The notes: generated by a model not told the origin, from the letters alone. Counted from the first letter of the stretch, positions 49,062 through 58,473 are shown. The stretch: 64,000 bases of DNA from Rheinheimera sp. EpRS3 (GCF_001513785.1 NZ_LNQS01000007.1:247222-311221), one strand, 5' to 3'. Numbers and translations are program-made.

Positions 49062-49153
49062 ATATTAATAAGCAATAAAGAAGAGCTTGTCTAGAATTCA
49101 ATGCTATATAAGGTAGTTTTTTCATCGAATTATGTTTACTTTTTAATCTTCGT

Positions 49154-49166
49154 GGTACAAAGTAAC
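49154..49166. promoter_or_regulatory. Palindromic operator copy 4 (TonB receptor side)
   Basis: GGTACAAAGTAAC lies 135 bases before the TonB receptor start and differs by one base from copy 1. The rest of the 270-base divergent gap (49031-49300) is AT-rich without another clear signal. A GGAAGAGCAAGG stretch lies near 49210. Confidence 0.6.
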
Positions 49167-49300
49167 ATCACAGCCTGACATATTTGGTAGTTATGACGGC
49201 TTACAACAGGAAGAGCAAGGTAAGTGCATCACGGCTTTGTCGGCGCTAATGCGGTTGACAGGTTGCATGGATTACAACAAGAACAGAAGAGACTTAAACT

Positions 49301-52300
49301 ATGTCTGAATTACTGAGCGATAATTACAAGTATAGTAGCAAAAAGAACCGATTAAGCCTGGCTATTACCGCGGCATTGCTGGGTATGAGCCCATGCTGGC
49401 TTGCCGCACAGGCTTTGCCGGAAAATGACAGCGGTGTCATTGCGACAGAGGCAACTGAGCCGGTAGAGGTTATTGAAGTAAAAGGCATGCGTAGCAGCCT
49501 TAATAACGCCCAAAACCTGAAGCGTTATGCTGATACCGTTAAAGACGTTATCACTGCCAGTGATATCGGCGCCTTGCCGGATAAATCGGTTACTGAAGCT
49601 TTACAACGTGTGCCTGGTGTTACGATTGAACGCTTTGCCTCTTCTGATGACCCAAAACACTACGCCGATGAAGGTACCGGTGTACTGGTGCGCGGGCTGG
49701 ATCGGGTGAGATCTGAAGTGAATGGTCGTGGTGCATTTAGCGCTAATCCGTGGGGCGGTCTGAGCTATGAAGACTTCCCGGCAGAATTGCTCGGCTCAGT
49801 AGAAGTAATAAAGAACCAGACTGCGGATCTGATCTCCGGGGGTATTGCCGGTACGGTTAACCTGATCACCCGCAAGCCGTTTGATTCTGATAAACAGTTG
49901 CTATCTGTTAATGCCAAAGCAAATTACGGCGACTTTCGTGAAGAGGTGACACCTTCGTTTTCTGCGCTGTTTTCTGATAGCTGGGAAACCAAAGCCGGTA
50001 AATTTGGCTTCCTGATTGCCGGTTCACAATCAGAATATAAATCGCGCGGCGATGGTATTGGTTTGGGTAATTTCCATTCCCGCGGCGATTCGTTTATTCC
50101 AACCACTGATGAGTGGGGCGGTATTACCGGTGTTGACCCGGATTCGCCGGTAGATGGCCCGGCACTGCCGGGGCAGCCTGCCGACAGTGTCTGGCATGTA
50201 CCGGTAGCAATACATATGAGCACAGCCGAAAATGATCGTAAGCGTACCGGCTTTACCACGTCATTGCAGTGGGCCAATACCGATAACACCATAGTGGCTA
50301 CCCTGGAACACATTAATTCCAGAGCCTCATTAGAGTGGGATGAACGGCAAATAGGCCAGGCGGCGCAAGGTTTCAGAAGTTATATGGGCTCGTCGCAAAA
50401 TTGGCAGGACGATGCCGCAAATGGTTACCCTTTAACAACTGAGAACGGCTATGTCACCTCCGGCGTTGCGCTGGGCGTTAGCCCTGAAACGCCGTTTTTC
50501 TATCGTAGCCGCTGGAACTACAACGAAAACACCGTTGAAGACACCTCATTTAACCTTAAGTTAAAACCAACGGACCGCTTAGCGCTGAGTTTTGATTATC
50601 AGCGCATAGATTCTGAGAAGGTGGTACACAACTACAGTATGTCAGGCCAGACCCGCGGTAACCATGTGCATGTGGTATCACCGTACTTCCTGGATATGCG
50701 GGGTTCGCGCCCGACTGTTGAGTTTCTCAGTGACAATATTCTGACTCCGGGCTGGTCGCCGAATGAGGATTGGAACGGGCCGGTGCCGAATCTATTTTTG
50801 GGTAGTGGTATGGAGCAGGAAGAACACAACACCGCTAAAGCGAACAGCTTTAAATTTGATCTCAGTTATGAGCTGGATGGTATTTTTACCGTTATTAAAA
50901 CCGGGGCTTATTACACCGATAAAGACTTAACCGTGCGCGATACGGCGTACGAGGGCTGGTCTGCTATTGGTACCCCCTGGGATATGAATGATCGTAATGC
51001 AGCCGCAGCGGTGAACCGGCCTGAATTGTTTGAGCGGGTTGATTTCTCAGATTATTATAACGGCGATGTGCTGGTCGGTAATGTAAATAACTTCCTGTTT
51101 CCGCGGATGGATCTGGTGAAAAACTATGCTGACTCATTACGCCAGGGCTGTCAGGAAGGTTGGCACAACGCTACGCTAAGCGCGGCCAATGACGGCGTTT
51201 GTACCGGTACCTATGTGCCTTATGCCGATAAACCTAACCGTGTTGAAGGGCCATTTGCTGCGCATAACATCAGTTCGTCTAATGAAAAGCGTACCGAGTT
51301 TTATTTACGCGGTGATTTCGAACTGATTGATTTGGACATACCGCTAAAAGGCAATATTGGTTTGCGTTATGTAAATTACAAACTGCAATCTACCGGTGCC
51401 TTTGTGCAGCCATTAACCAGCAAACGCGGCGAGCCTGGCACCTCGCTAAATGACGTGATGCAACAACCCGAGTACCAACGTTATTACGACCTTGCCTCCG
51501 GCGAGTCTCAACTGAGCACCGTAGATGGCACCGATTACAGCACAGTGCTGCCCAGTCTGAACCTGAACTTTGGTGTTACCGATGAGGTAGTCGTACGGTT
51601 TGGTGCATCAAAAGGCTTGTATTACCCAAGCCTGGTAGATGCCCGTAATATCAGCCTGCTCGATTTAGACTACACCCGCCGCCTGCAAACCCCGGGACAA
51701 GATCAGGATGAAGTGAATAACCCTGTAGTGGGGCTGGATGATATAGAAGTGACAGCTTTGGCGGGCAACCCTTATCTGGAGCCGGAAGAGTCAGTCAATC
51801 TGGATTTAACGGCGGAGTGGTATTTTGCACCGGCCGGATTTTTGAATCTGGGTATCTTTCACAAAAAGCTGGATAACATTATCCGTAACCGGCAGTTTGA
51901 CCTGGATGTTGAATACAACGGCGAGACATATGACGTTTCGGCTTATGGCCCGGCAAATACCGGCTCTGGCTCTATTCGAGGCGTTGAGTTTTCATACTCG
52001 CAGTTCTATGACATGTTACCCGGTGCATGGAGCGGTTTAGGTTTGCAGTTTAACTATACCTATATTGATCAAAGTGGCCTGGAAGATCCTAACGAAGTAT
52101 CAGAAGGAACTTTAGGCTTTGATGAAAATGGTAACCGCATAGCAGACAACCGTAATACCTTCCGTGTATTTAGCGGCTTACCACTGCAAGGCTATTCCGA
52201 TCAGAATATGAATATTGTTGGTATGTATGAATACAACGATATTTCATTTCGTCTGGCTTATACCTGGCGCTCTGAGTATCTGCTGACGCTACGTGAATCT

Positions 52301-52519
52301 GAAGAATATGCACCCGCCTATGCCAAGGCATCAGGCATGATGGACGCCAGCCTGTACTACAGCATTAACGATAACTGGAAAATTGGTATTGAAGGCAGTA
52401 ACTTGCTGAGAACTGAAACCAAAACTCAGTATCAGATGAACCAGGCCGGTGACAGAACTGATGCATTAAGCTTTACCACTGACCGTCGTTATGCACTAAG
52501 CGTACGGGCCATTTTTTAA
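49301..52519 (+). CDS. TonB-dependent receptor, Xanthomonas/Caulobacter (oligosaccharide) type
   Basis: A 1072-residue outer-membrane receptor. A signal region ends near AAQALPEND. A TonB-box-like stretch (VEVIEVKGM) leads into RSSLNNAQNLKRYADTVKDVITASDIGALPDKSVTEALQRVPGV, the start of the plug domain. The barrel ends RYALSVRAIF with a terminal Phe. The RSSL..A...KR form marks the TIGR01782 subgroup, which mostly imports oligosaccharides. Divergent from the hexosaminidase gene, it probably brings amino-sugar oligomers or muropeptides into the periplasm. Shared operator palindromes link it to the rpiR operon. The stop codon lies within a GGCCATT/AATGGCC hairpin. Confidence 0.92.
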   Translation: MSELLSDNYKYSSKKNRLSLAITAALLGMSPCWLAAQALPENDSGVIATEATEPVEVIEVKGMRSSLNNAQNLKRYADTVKDVITASDIGALPDKSVTEALQRVPGVTIERFASSDDPKHYADEGTGVLVRGLDRVRSEVNGRGAFSANPWGGLSYEDFPAELLGSVEVIKNQTADLISGGIAGTVNLITRKPFDSDKQLLSVNAKANYGDFREEVTPSFSALFSDSWETKAGKFGFLIAGSQSEYKSRGDGIGLGNFHSRGDSFIPTTDEWGGITGVDPDSPVDGPALPGQPADSVWHVPVAIHMSTAENDRKRTGFTTSLQWANTDNTIVATLEHINSRASLEWDERQIGQAAQGFRSYMGSSQNWQDDAANGYPLTTENGYVTSGVALGVSPETPFFYRSRWNYNENTVEDTSFNLKLKPTDRLALSFDYQRIDSEKVVHNYSMSGQTRGNHVHVVSPYFLDMRGSRPTVEFLSDNILTPGWSPNEDWNGPVPNLFLGSGMEQEEHNTAKANSFKFDLSYELDGIFTVIKTGAYYTDKDLTVRDTAYEGWSAIGTPWDMNDRNAAAAVNRPELFERVDFSDYYNGDVLVGNVNNFLFPRMDLVKNYADSLRQGCQEGWHNATLSAANDGVCTGTYVPYADKPNRVEGPFAAHNISSSNEKRTEFYLRGDFELIDLDIPLKGNIGLRYVNYKLQSTGAFVQPLTSKRGEPGTSLNDVMQQPEYQRYYDLASGESQLSTVDGTDYSTVLPSLNLNFGVTDEVVVRFGASKGLYYPSLVDARNISLLDLDYTRRLQTPGQDQDEVNNPVVGLDDIEVTALAGNPYLEPEESVNLDLTAEWYFAPAGFLNLGIFHKKLDNIIRNRQFDLDVEYNGETYDVSAYGPANTGSGSIRGVEFSYSQFYDMLPGAWSGLGLQFNYTYIDQSGLEDPNEVSEGTLGFDENGNRIADNRNTFRVFSGLPLQGYSDQNMNIVGMYEYNDISFRLAYTWRSEYLLTLRESEEYAPAYAKASGMMDASLYYSINDNWKIGIEGSNLLRTETKTQYQMNQAGDRTDALSFTTDRRYALSVRAIF

Positions 52520-52524
52520 TGGCC
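52507..52524. terminator. Hairpin at the end of the TonB receptor gene
   Basis: GGCCATT-TTTT-AATGGCC is a perfect seven-base-pair stem that includes the stop codon. There is no strong T-run after it, so terminator function is uncertain. Confidence 0.4.
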
Positions 52525-52550
52525 GACGGTTTTATTAACTAAGTTAACCA

Positions 52551-52613
52551 CGGGTGATTATTACTGCTTCTCCCGGCCTTAGCCCGCTGCAGGGCTAAGA
52601 TAATAATCACCCG
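52551..52613. repeat. Nested inverted repeat between convergent genes
   Basis: Outer arms CGGGTGATTATTA (52551-52563) and TAATAATCACCCG (52601-52613) pair perfectly. Inside, CTTAGCCC/GGGCTAAG (52578-52599) forms a second hairpin with a six-base loop. The right arm contains the stop codon of the CLCA_X gene. It could be a bidirectional terminator or a REP-like palindromic unit. Confidence 0.6.
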
Positions 52614-53428
52614 TCCACCAGCGTATTTTTACTGCGGGTTTTATACTGCAGCCCTTGCCCCAACAGCCGAAAGTATTGTAGCCATAAGCCGGCAAGTTCA
52701 GTGCTAAGCGCATCGTCAGGATATACACCCATTTCGGCGGCTTTACTTTTTAGCGTACCCGACACCAGAAAACTGTTTTTCAGGCTTTGCATTTGCAGCA
52801 CTTTTTCAAAGGCCCGTGCCGCCATTTCTTCCGGCATCGCCAGATACAGGCGGTTGCGGCTGGCGTCCAGTTGCCGGCAATGGGCAAAAAATGTGCTTTC
52901 ATTTTCACCGTCAGCCGATAAGAATAATATTTGGTAAGCTGAGCTTAGTAACTCATTGAGATAATGCGAAATTACAGGCCGGCTTTGCAGCCATGCTGAA
53001 CTGGCAAATTGGTTACGCGTAGCTGTTTTGCCAAACATTTTGCCGGCAATATAATGATCAAAGGCATGAAACCATTCATGCGCCAGGCTGCCGCCACCGG
53101 CGTTTTTAGCTAAAGCAAGAATTCGGCCCTGCGGTTGATAATGCGCACAAACACCCGGCTGGCCACCAATGCCAAAAGTCAGCGCTAAGCTGCCATTTAA
53201 TGATATGACCTCTGGCGGTACCTGCAGCAATTGTTGTAAATCGCAAAAGGCATCGAAGAATAAATTGGCTGCCAGTTGCAGCTCTTCGGCATTTACCCAG
53301 CGGCCAATATGAATACTGTTAAAACCAAATATTTTTACCAAATCGGCAAAGCTGACGTCGGCACCGCCGCGATGTGGCGGGCCATTACGGTAGTACTGAC
53401 GCTGAATACGGGGGACGGGCATAGGCAT
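52607..53428 (-). CDS. CLCA_X family protein with LPD1-like zincin domain
   Basis: A 273-residue protein with no signal peptide. The motif HEWFH at residues 117-121 (in GGGSLAHEWFHAFDHYI) is a zinc-metallopeptidase HExxH site. The preceding FGFNSIHIGRWVNAEELQLAANLFFDAF, ISLNGSLALTFGIGG and AHYQP stretches resemble the LPD1 domain of large polyvalent phage and plasmid proteins. Stand-alone copies occur in Alteromonadales as 'CLCA_X'. A protease activity is suggested by the motif, but the target is unknown. It converges on the TonB receptor gene and is divergent from the M14 peptidase gene. The start could lie elsewhere; no clear ribosome-binding site is seen. Confidence 0.7.
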   Translation of the reverse strand: MPMPVPRIQRQYYRNGPPHRGGADVSFADLVKIFGFNSIHIGRWVNAEELQLAANLFFDAFCDLQQLLQVPPEVISLNGSLALTFGIGGQPGVCAHYQPQGRILALAKNAGGGSLAHEWFHAFDHYIAGKMFGKTATRNQFASSAWLQSRPVISHYLNELLSSAYQILFLSADGENESTFFAHCRQLDASRNRLYLAMPEEMAARAFEKVLQMQSLKNSFLVSGTLKSKAAEMGVYPDDALSTELAGLWLQYFRLLGQGLQYKTRSKNTLVDG

Positions 53429-53592
53429 ACGCCGATCATAACGATAATTACGCCTAGGCGAAATAGCCGGTGTTGATCAAATCGGCGGTAAAAATCGGTG
53501 TTTAGTCGCAGCACTGTTGTCAGTACATTGCCAAGCTGGCGTAGCCAAGGTAGTTTGCCGCTATAACAATATACAAAAATCATGGGAGCAAC

Positions 53593-56274
53593 ATGCGCAG
53601 TAACATCCATCGGACATTTATTCTCAGTACCATTGTTGCGGCTTTGGGCAGTAGCTTTGCAGCTTCAGCATTGCCGGAATTTCCCGGCAGCCAATACAAC
53701 GCCAGCGTACCCGATACCCAGCAAGTGCTGGGTTATAAACTGGGTAGCCGTATCTCCGAGCCGGCGGCAATCCGGCAGTATTTTACTACCCTGGCGGCGC
53801 AATACCCGCAACAGCTAAAGCTGGTGCCTTACGGTGAAAGCTGGCAGGGAAGGCAGCTGTTTTACGTGGTTATAGGCTCAGAGCAGAATATTGCCCGCTT
53901 AGATCAGCTTGAACAGAATATGCGCAAACTGGCAGATCCGTTTAATACCAGCGAGGCAGACGCCAAAGCCATGATTGAACAACAACCGGCATCGGTATGG
54001 ATTGCCAATACCCTGCACGGTAATGAATTAAGCCCGGCAGAGTCCTCAATGGCGCTGGCCTGGCATTTACTGGCCGACCAAAGTGAGTTTACCCGCAATA
54101 TTCTCTCTAATACGCTGGTGTATATTGACCCACTGCAAAACCCGGATGGCCATCATCGTTTTGTCAGCCGCTATTATGCTACTGCCGGTATGGAGCATTC
54201 AGACGATCGCTTATCAGCTGAGCAAAACGAGCCCTGGCCCAATGGCCGCAGCAACCATTATCTGTTTGATATGAACCGCGACTGGATAAGCTTAACCCAG
54301 CCGGAAAACCGTGGCCGTGTTAAAGCGCTGCAAAATACTTATCCGCTGTTGTACGTGGATTCGCATGAAATGGGCGGCGACATGACATACTACTTCAGCC
54401 CGGAAGCTGAGCCTTACAACCCGCATATTCAGCAGGCACAGCGTGAAGTATTGAGCTGGGTGGGGCAAAACAATGCCAAATGGTTTGACCGCTTTGGCTA
54501 CCACTATTTTACCCGCGAAATTTTTGATGCATTTTATCCGGGCTACGGTGCCAGCTGGCCGTTGTATCAGGGCAGCATTGCCATGACCTATGAAATGGCT
54601 TCTGCCCGCGGCCATCACTATCGCCGCAGCGACGGCACTGTAGTCACCTTTGCCGATGGTATTCAGCGTAACTTTGTTGCCTTTATGGCTACACTGGAAA
54701 CCGCCAGCCAGCGCGCCAAACCCTTGCTGCAGCGGTTTTATCAGTACCGTAAAGATGCCGTGGCACAAGGCAGCAAAGCCAAAACCCGCAGCTATATTTT
54801 TCCGGCCAGCCGCGATAAAGCCGGGCATCAGCGTTTAACCGCATTATTAACAGAGCAGGGCATCAAAGTTACTCAGGCAACAAAAGCATTTAGTGCTTGT
54901 GGTACCGATTACCAAAGCGGTGCTTATGTTATTGACAGTGCCCAGAGCACCTATCATTTACTGCGTACCTTGCTGGATACCGACGTACCGATGGACCAAC
55001 CATTTATTAAGCAGCAGGAAGCATTGCGGGCGAACAACCTACCTGATCAAATATATGACGTAACAGCCTGGTCATTGCCACTGATGTTTAATCTGGAGAT
55101 GAACGAATGCCGCGCCAGTGTAAAAGTCGAAGGTGTAACAGTAACAGACCAACGTATTTTACCCGGTAGCCTGACACGACCCGATGCGACCTATGGCTTT
55201 ATTCTGCCCTGGGACGGCATGGATGCTGCCCGGTTTGCCGCCGAAGCGTTAAAAGCCGGTGTGGTGATGCGCAGCAGTGACTTGCCTTTTACCCATCAAA
55301 ACGGTACGCGTTACCCGTCCGGTAGTTTAATTATTGCCAGAGCAGATAATAATGCCGAGCTTAATCAAACGCTTGAAAAGCTGGCGATGCAAAGCGGTGC
55401 TGTGCTGCAAGGTGTAGACAGCAGCTGGCATACCGAAGGCCCTAATGCCGGCTCTGCCAATATGGTAGCGCTGCAACCGGTAAAAGTAGCCATGTTGTGG
55501 GATGAACCCGCCAGCAGTTTAAGTGCCGGTAGTGTCCGTTTTGTGCTGGAGCGTGAGCTTGGCCAACCGGTAACGGCTATCCGGCCGGCGCAGTTAAAGC
55601 AGGCAGATTTAAGCCGCTATCAGGTATTGGTATTGCCAGCGAGTGCCGGTGGCAGTTACCAGCAGGCACTGGGTGAAGCCGGTTATAACAATATCCGCCA
55701 CTGGACAGAGCGCGGCGGCGTATTAATTACGTTAGGTAACGCAACTAACTTTGTATTAAGCGGTGAAGCGCCAATGCTGGCCAGTAAACGGGAATACAAA
55801 GCCGGCGATGAACCCGCCGCTGATGCCAACGACAAAGAACAGGTTGCCGGCACAGTACTCAATACTGAGCAGTATCAGCAAATGGTGAAAGCCAAGCAGG
55901 CACGGCCGGACTGGGTGCCGGGTTTTCTGGCAAAAGCAGAAGTGGATCAGTCGCACTGGTTAACGGCAGGCTTACCGGCCAGCGTGAATACGGTGTACGT
56001 TGGTAATGAAATTTATCAACCGCTGGCCATCAATCATGGTCGTAACCTGCTGAAGTTTGCTGCAGCTGATGAGGTAAAAGCCAGTGGTTTTGTCTGGCAG
56101 GATAATCAGCAGCAGATAGCGCATAAGCCACTGTTAATGTGGGCACCACAGGGGAATGGCATGGTAATAAGCTTTACGCAGGAGCCTAACTACCGCGCTT
56201 ATGTAAACGGCCTGCATATTGCGCTGGCCAATGCCGTATTACTGGCCCCGGCGCACAGTGGCGCAGTGCGTTAA
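53593..56274 (+). CDS. M14-family zinc carboxypeptidase, exported
   Basis: An 893-residue protein with a signal peptide (FILSTIVAALGSSFAASA). The M14 catalytic domain has zinc ligands His142 and Glu145 in TLHGNELSPAES and His258 in YVDSHEMGG. The substrate-side DPLQNPDGHHRF and DMNRDW stretches and the catalytic Glu334 in TYEMAS are also present. The long C-terminal half (about 420-893) contains a glutamine-amidotransferase-like segment (KVAMLWDEPASSL through VLVLPASAGG). It is a periplasmic or surface peptidase that removes C-terminal residues. Its strand and spacing do not tie it to the neighbouring receptor operon. Confidence 0.9.
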   Translation: MRSNIHRTFILSTIVAALGSSFAASALPEFPGSQYNASVPDTQQVLGYKLGSRISEPAAIRQYFTTLAAQYPQQLKLVPYGESWQGRQLFYVVIGSEQNIARLDQLEQNMRKLADPFNTSEADAKAMIEQQPASVWIANTLHGNELSPAESSMALAWHLLADQSEFTRNILSNTLVYIDPLQNPDGHHRFVSRYYATAGMEHSDDRLSAEQNEPWPNGRSNHYLFDMNRDWISLTQPENRGRVKALQNTYPLLYVDSHEMGGDMTYYFSPEAEPYNPHIQQAQREVLSWVGQNNAKWFDRFGYHYFTREIFDAFYPGYGASWPLYQGSIAMTYEMASARGHHYRRSDGTVVTFADGIQRNFVAFMATLETASQRAKPLLQRFYQYRKDAVAQGSKAKTRSYIFPASRDKAGHQRLTALLTEQGIKVTQATKAFSACGTDYQSGAYVIDSAQSTYHLLRTLLDTDVPMDQPFIKQQEALRANNLPDQIYDVTAWSLPLMFNLEMNECRASVKVEGVTVTDQRILPGSLTRPDATYGFILPWDGMDAARFAAEALKAGVVMRSSDLPFTHQNGTRYPSGSLIIARADNNAELNQTLEKLAMQSGAVLQGVDSSWHTEGPNAGSANMVALQPVKVAMLWDEPASSLSAGSVRFVLERELGQPVTAIRPAQLKQADLSRYQVLVLPASAGGSYQQALGEAGYNNIRHWTERGGVLITLGNATNFVLSGEAPMLASKREYKAGDEPAADANDKEQVAGTVLNTEQYQQMVKAKQARPDWVPGFLAKAEVDQSHWLTAGLPASVNTVYVGNEIYQPLAINHGRNLLKFAAADEVKASGFVWQDNQQQIAHKPLLMWAPQGNGMVISFTQEPNYRAYVNGLHIALANAVLLAPAHSGAVR

Positions 56275-56302
56275 AATATTCAGATTAATAATCTGTTGCC
56301 TC

Positions 56303-56824
56303 TTAATGATCTGCCGCAGGTAAGCTTTGCCTGCGGCTTCTGATATACCCCACCAGATTACTGCTTAAAAATGCCAGTTCCATTAATACCGCCACCGGTG
56401 AACCCACCAACAGATTATGCACAACCCAGGACGTAGCACCAACGGCCATAAGTGCCCGTACCAGCATCACGTTTTTCTGGAAACTGCCGATAGTACCCAC
56501 CACAGCTGCTAAGTAAGGTAACAAGTTAACCGGGCTGGTATAGCTAACTACAATCAGCAAGGTGGATAACGCCAAAAAACAATACATCCAGCGCTGGCGT
56601 GGGCTTAGCGCTGCCACCAGAAAACGCACCGCAGTTAAGCCAACAAAGCATGCTGCTTCATACTGGCCTAACACGGCGAAGTGGCTGGCATTGAGCAGGG
56701 CCGAAACAAACCAGAATTTCAGCATACTGGCTCTGTCATAGCGCTGAAACGCCACAATGCCACTAATAAAGGCCATCGCAGCTAAACATTGAGATAAGGC
56801 AAAACTGAGGGTGATGTCTGGCAA
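56303..56824 (-). CDS. YgjV-family inner-membrane protein
   Basis: A 173-residue protein with five or six hydrophobic helices, opening ALSQCLAAMAFISGIVAFQRYDRASMLKFWFVSALLNASHF. The pattern, with the late SFQKNVMLVRALMAVGATSWVVHNLLVGSPVAVLMELAFLSSN, matches the YgjV/Imp-YgjV family of unknown function. It converges on the M14 gene and lies 85 bases beyond selO on the same strand. No functional claim is supported. Confidence 0.75.
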   Translation of the reverse strand: MPDITLSFALSQCLAAMAFISGIVAFQRYDRASMLKFWFVSALLNASHFAVLGQYEAACFVGLTAVRFLVAALSPRQRWMYCFLALSTLLIVVSYTSPVNLLPYLAAVVGTIGSFQKNVMLVRALMAVGATSWVVHNLLVGSPVAVLMELAFLSSNLVGYIRSRRQSLPAADH

Positions 56825-56909
56825 GGAGCTGGCTCTGTGTTACAAAATAAGGTGGCTATAGTACCGAATTTAACCGCCATCTGCCTGTCTCAGATGGCAT
56901 AAGTTATAA

Positions 56910-58379
56910 TCAGGTGCCGCAAAAAGTATTCTTAACAAGCTGTTGTGGCTGCGGTGGCAGGGCAAAATCAGCGTTAGCGTCTGATAACGTGTAAGGCTTA
57001 GCCAGCGCTTGCTGCAGGCGGTTAAACAGTGTTAAATCGGCTTGCTCTGTGGCTTGCTTAATCGCTTCTGCAACTAAATGGTTACGCGCAATCAGTGCAG
57101 GGTTGGTGTTATCCATTTGCTGGCTTACCTTTATCAGCGCAATACCTTGCGTAGCAAGGCGTTGTTGCCATTTTTTTGCCCAGCTCGTCCAGCCTTGTTT
57201 GTCTGCAAATAACACTGCCGCACCGGCGTTAATATCGCTTACCGAGTGGCTAAGCAAGCGAAAGCTCTGGCTAAAATCGGCATTATTTGCGCTCATCAGG
57301 TTAAGCAAATCGCGGATTAACACTTCGTCGGTATCGGTTGCAGTAACAATACCGATTTTCGCCGCCATTAGGTGTAAAAACTCTGCTTCATTTAGCCCGT
57401 TAAAATCCTGCAACACCGCTGTGGCAAGCTCTACAGCCTGCTCTGGTTGTTCAGTCAGCAGCGGCAGCAGGGTTTCAGCAAAACGAGCCAGATTCCAGCT
57501 GGCAATACGTGGCTGATTGCCCCATGCATAACGGCCTTGCGTATCAATAAAGCTGTATACCTGCGCCGGGTTAAAGCTGTCCATAAAAGCGCAGGGGCCA
57601 TAATCGATAGTTTCACCGGCAATGCTCATATTATCGGTATTCATTACGCCATGAATAAAACCCATGCTCATCCATTTGGCAATCAGTTTTGCCTGTGCAG
57701 CAACCACAGCTGCAAGCAGCGCCAGATAAGGATTAGCCTCGCTGGCGCACTCCGGGTAGTGGCGGTTAATCACATAGTCGGCAAAGGTTTTCAGCTGGGC
57801 ATGATCGCCTCTGGCTGCCAGATACTGAAAACTGCCAATACGAATATGGCTGCTAGCCACCCGGGTAAGTATTGCGCCCGGCTCTGCGGTTTCGCGCTGT
57901 ACCCAATCGCCGGTTAATACCGCAGCCAGCGCGCGGGTAGTGGGCACACCCAACGCATGCATGGCCTCACTGACTAAATATTCCCGCAGTACCGGCCCCA
58001 GTGGTGCACGGCCATCGCCACGGCGCGAAAACGGTGTTTGCCCGGCGCCTTTCAGCTGAATATCAAAACGCTGGTTATCGGCACTTAACACTTCAGCCAG
58101 CAGCAACGCCCGGCCATCGCCGAGCTGCGGTACAAAATGGCCAAACTGATGGCCGGCATAAGCATGTGCCAGCGGGCTGGCCCAATCCGGCACGGTATTG
58201 CCGCTAAACACCGCCAGGCCGTCATCTGAGTGCCAATACTGCTGTGGTAAGCAAAGCTCTGCGGCCAGTTCAGCATTAAACGCCAGCCACTGCGGTGCAG
58301 CTACCGGGGTAGGGTTACAAGGCTCAGAAAAAGGCGCACCTAAATCGGCAAGGCTGTGTTGTACGGTAAAATTGCTCAT
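56910..58379 (-). CDS. selO: Protein adenylyltransferase SelO (YdiU)
   Basis: A 489-residue pseudokinase-fold enzyme that transfers AMP to protein hydroxyls. The opening HSLADLGAPFSEPCNPTPV, AYAGHQFGHFVPQLGDGRALLL, the ATP-binding IQLKGAGQTPFSRRGDGRAPLGPVLREYLVSEAMHALGVPTTRAL region and the active-site HGVMNTDNMSI..DYGPCAFMD are all present. The C-terminal end NTFCGT has the conserved Cys near the terminus that corresponds to the selenocysteine or Cys of SelO proteins. It acts in redox-stress signalling in E. coli. It starts 175 bases before the defence island. Confidence 0.92.
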   Translation of the reverse strand: MSNFTVQHSLADLGAPFSEPCNPTPVAAPQWLAFNAELAAELCLPQQYWHSDDGLAVFSGNTVPDWASPLAHAYAGHQFGHFVPQLGDGRALLLAEVLSADNQRFDIQLKGAGQTPFSRRGDGRAPLGPVLREYLVSEAMHALGVPTTRALAAVLTGDWVQRETAEPGAILTRVASSHIRIGSFQYLAARGDHAQLKTFADYVINRHYPECASEANPYLALLAAVVAAQAKLIAKWMSMGFIHGVMNTDNMSIAGETIDYGPCAFMDSFNPAQVYSFIDTQGRYAWGNQPRIASWNLARFAETLLPLLTEQPEQAVELATAVLQDFNGLNEAEFLHLMAAKIGIVTATDTDEVLIRDLLNLMSANNADFSQSFRLLSHSVSDINAGAAVLFADKQGWTSWAKKWQQRLATQGIALIKVSQQMDNTNPALIARNHLVAEAIKQATEQADLTLFNRLQQALAKPYTLSDANADFALPPQPQQLVKNTFCGT

Positions 58380-58431
58380 ATCAGCTGTTCGTATTGATGG
58401 GTTATAGCGCTAGTGTACAGAGGGGCTGTTG

Positions 58432-58450
58432 CAGATACAAAAAAAGCCTG
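58432..58450. repeat. Short repeat resembling the tRNA terminator tail
   Basis: CAGATACAAAAAAAGCCTGC here resembles CAGACACAAAAAAACCTAC at 63880-63898. The two nearly bracket the defence island. They could be an attachment-site remnant or a chance likeness of terminator tails. Confidence 0.25.
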
Positions 58451-58473
58451 CTCGGGTATTAAGTTTGCTTTGG

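Noticed and set aside
54292..54828. Reverse-strand ORF of 178 codons inside the M14 gene
   Set aside because: It is antisense to the conserved M14 catalytic domain, with no recognisable domain or start signal.
57049..57917. Two forward ORFs of about 155 codons opposite selO
   Set aside because: They are antisense shadows of the strongly conserved SelO coding sequence.
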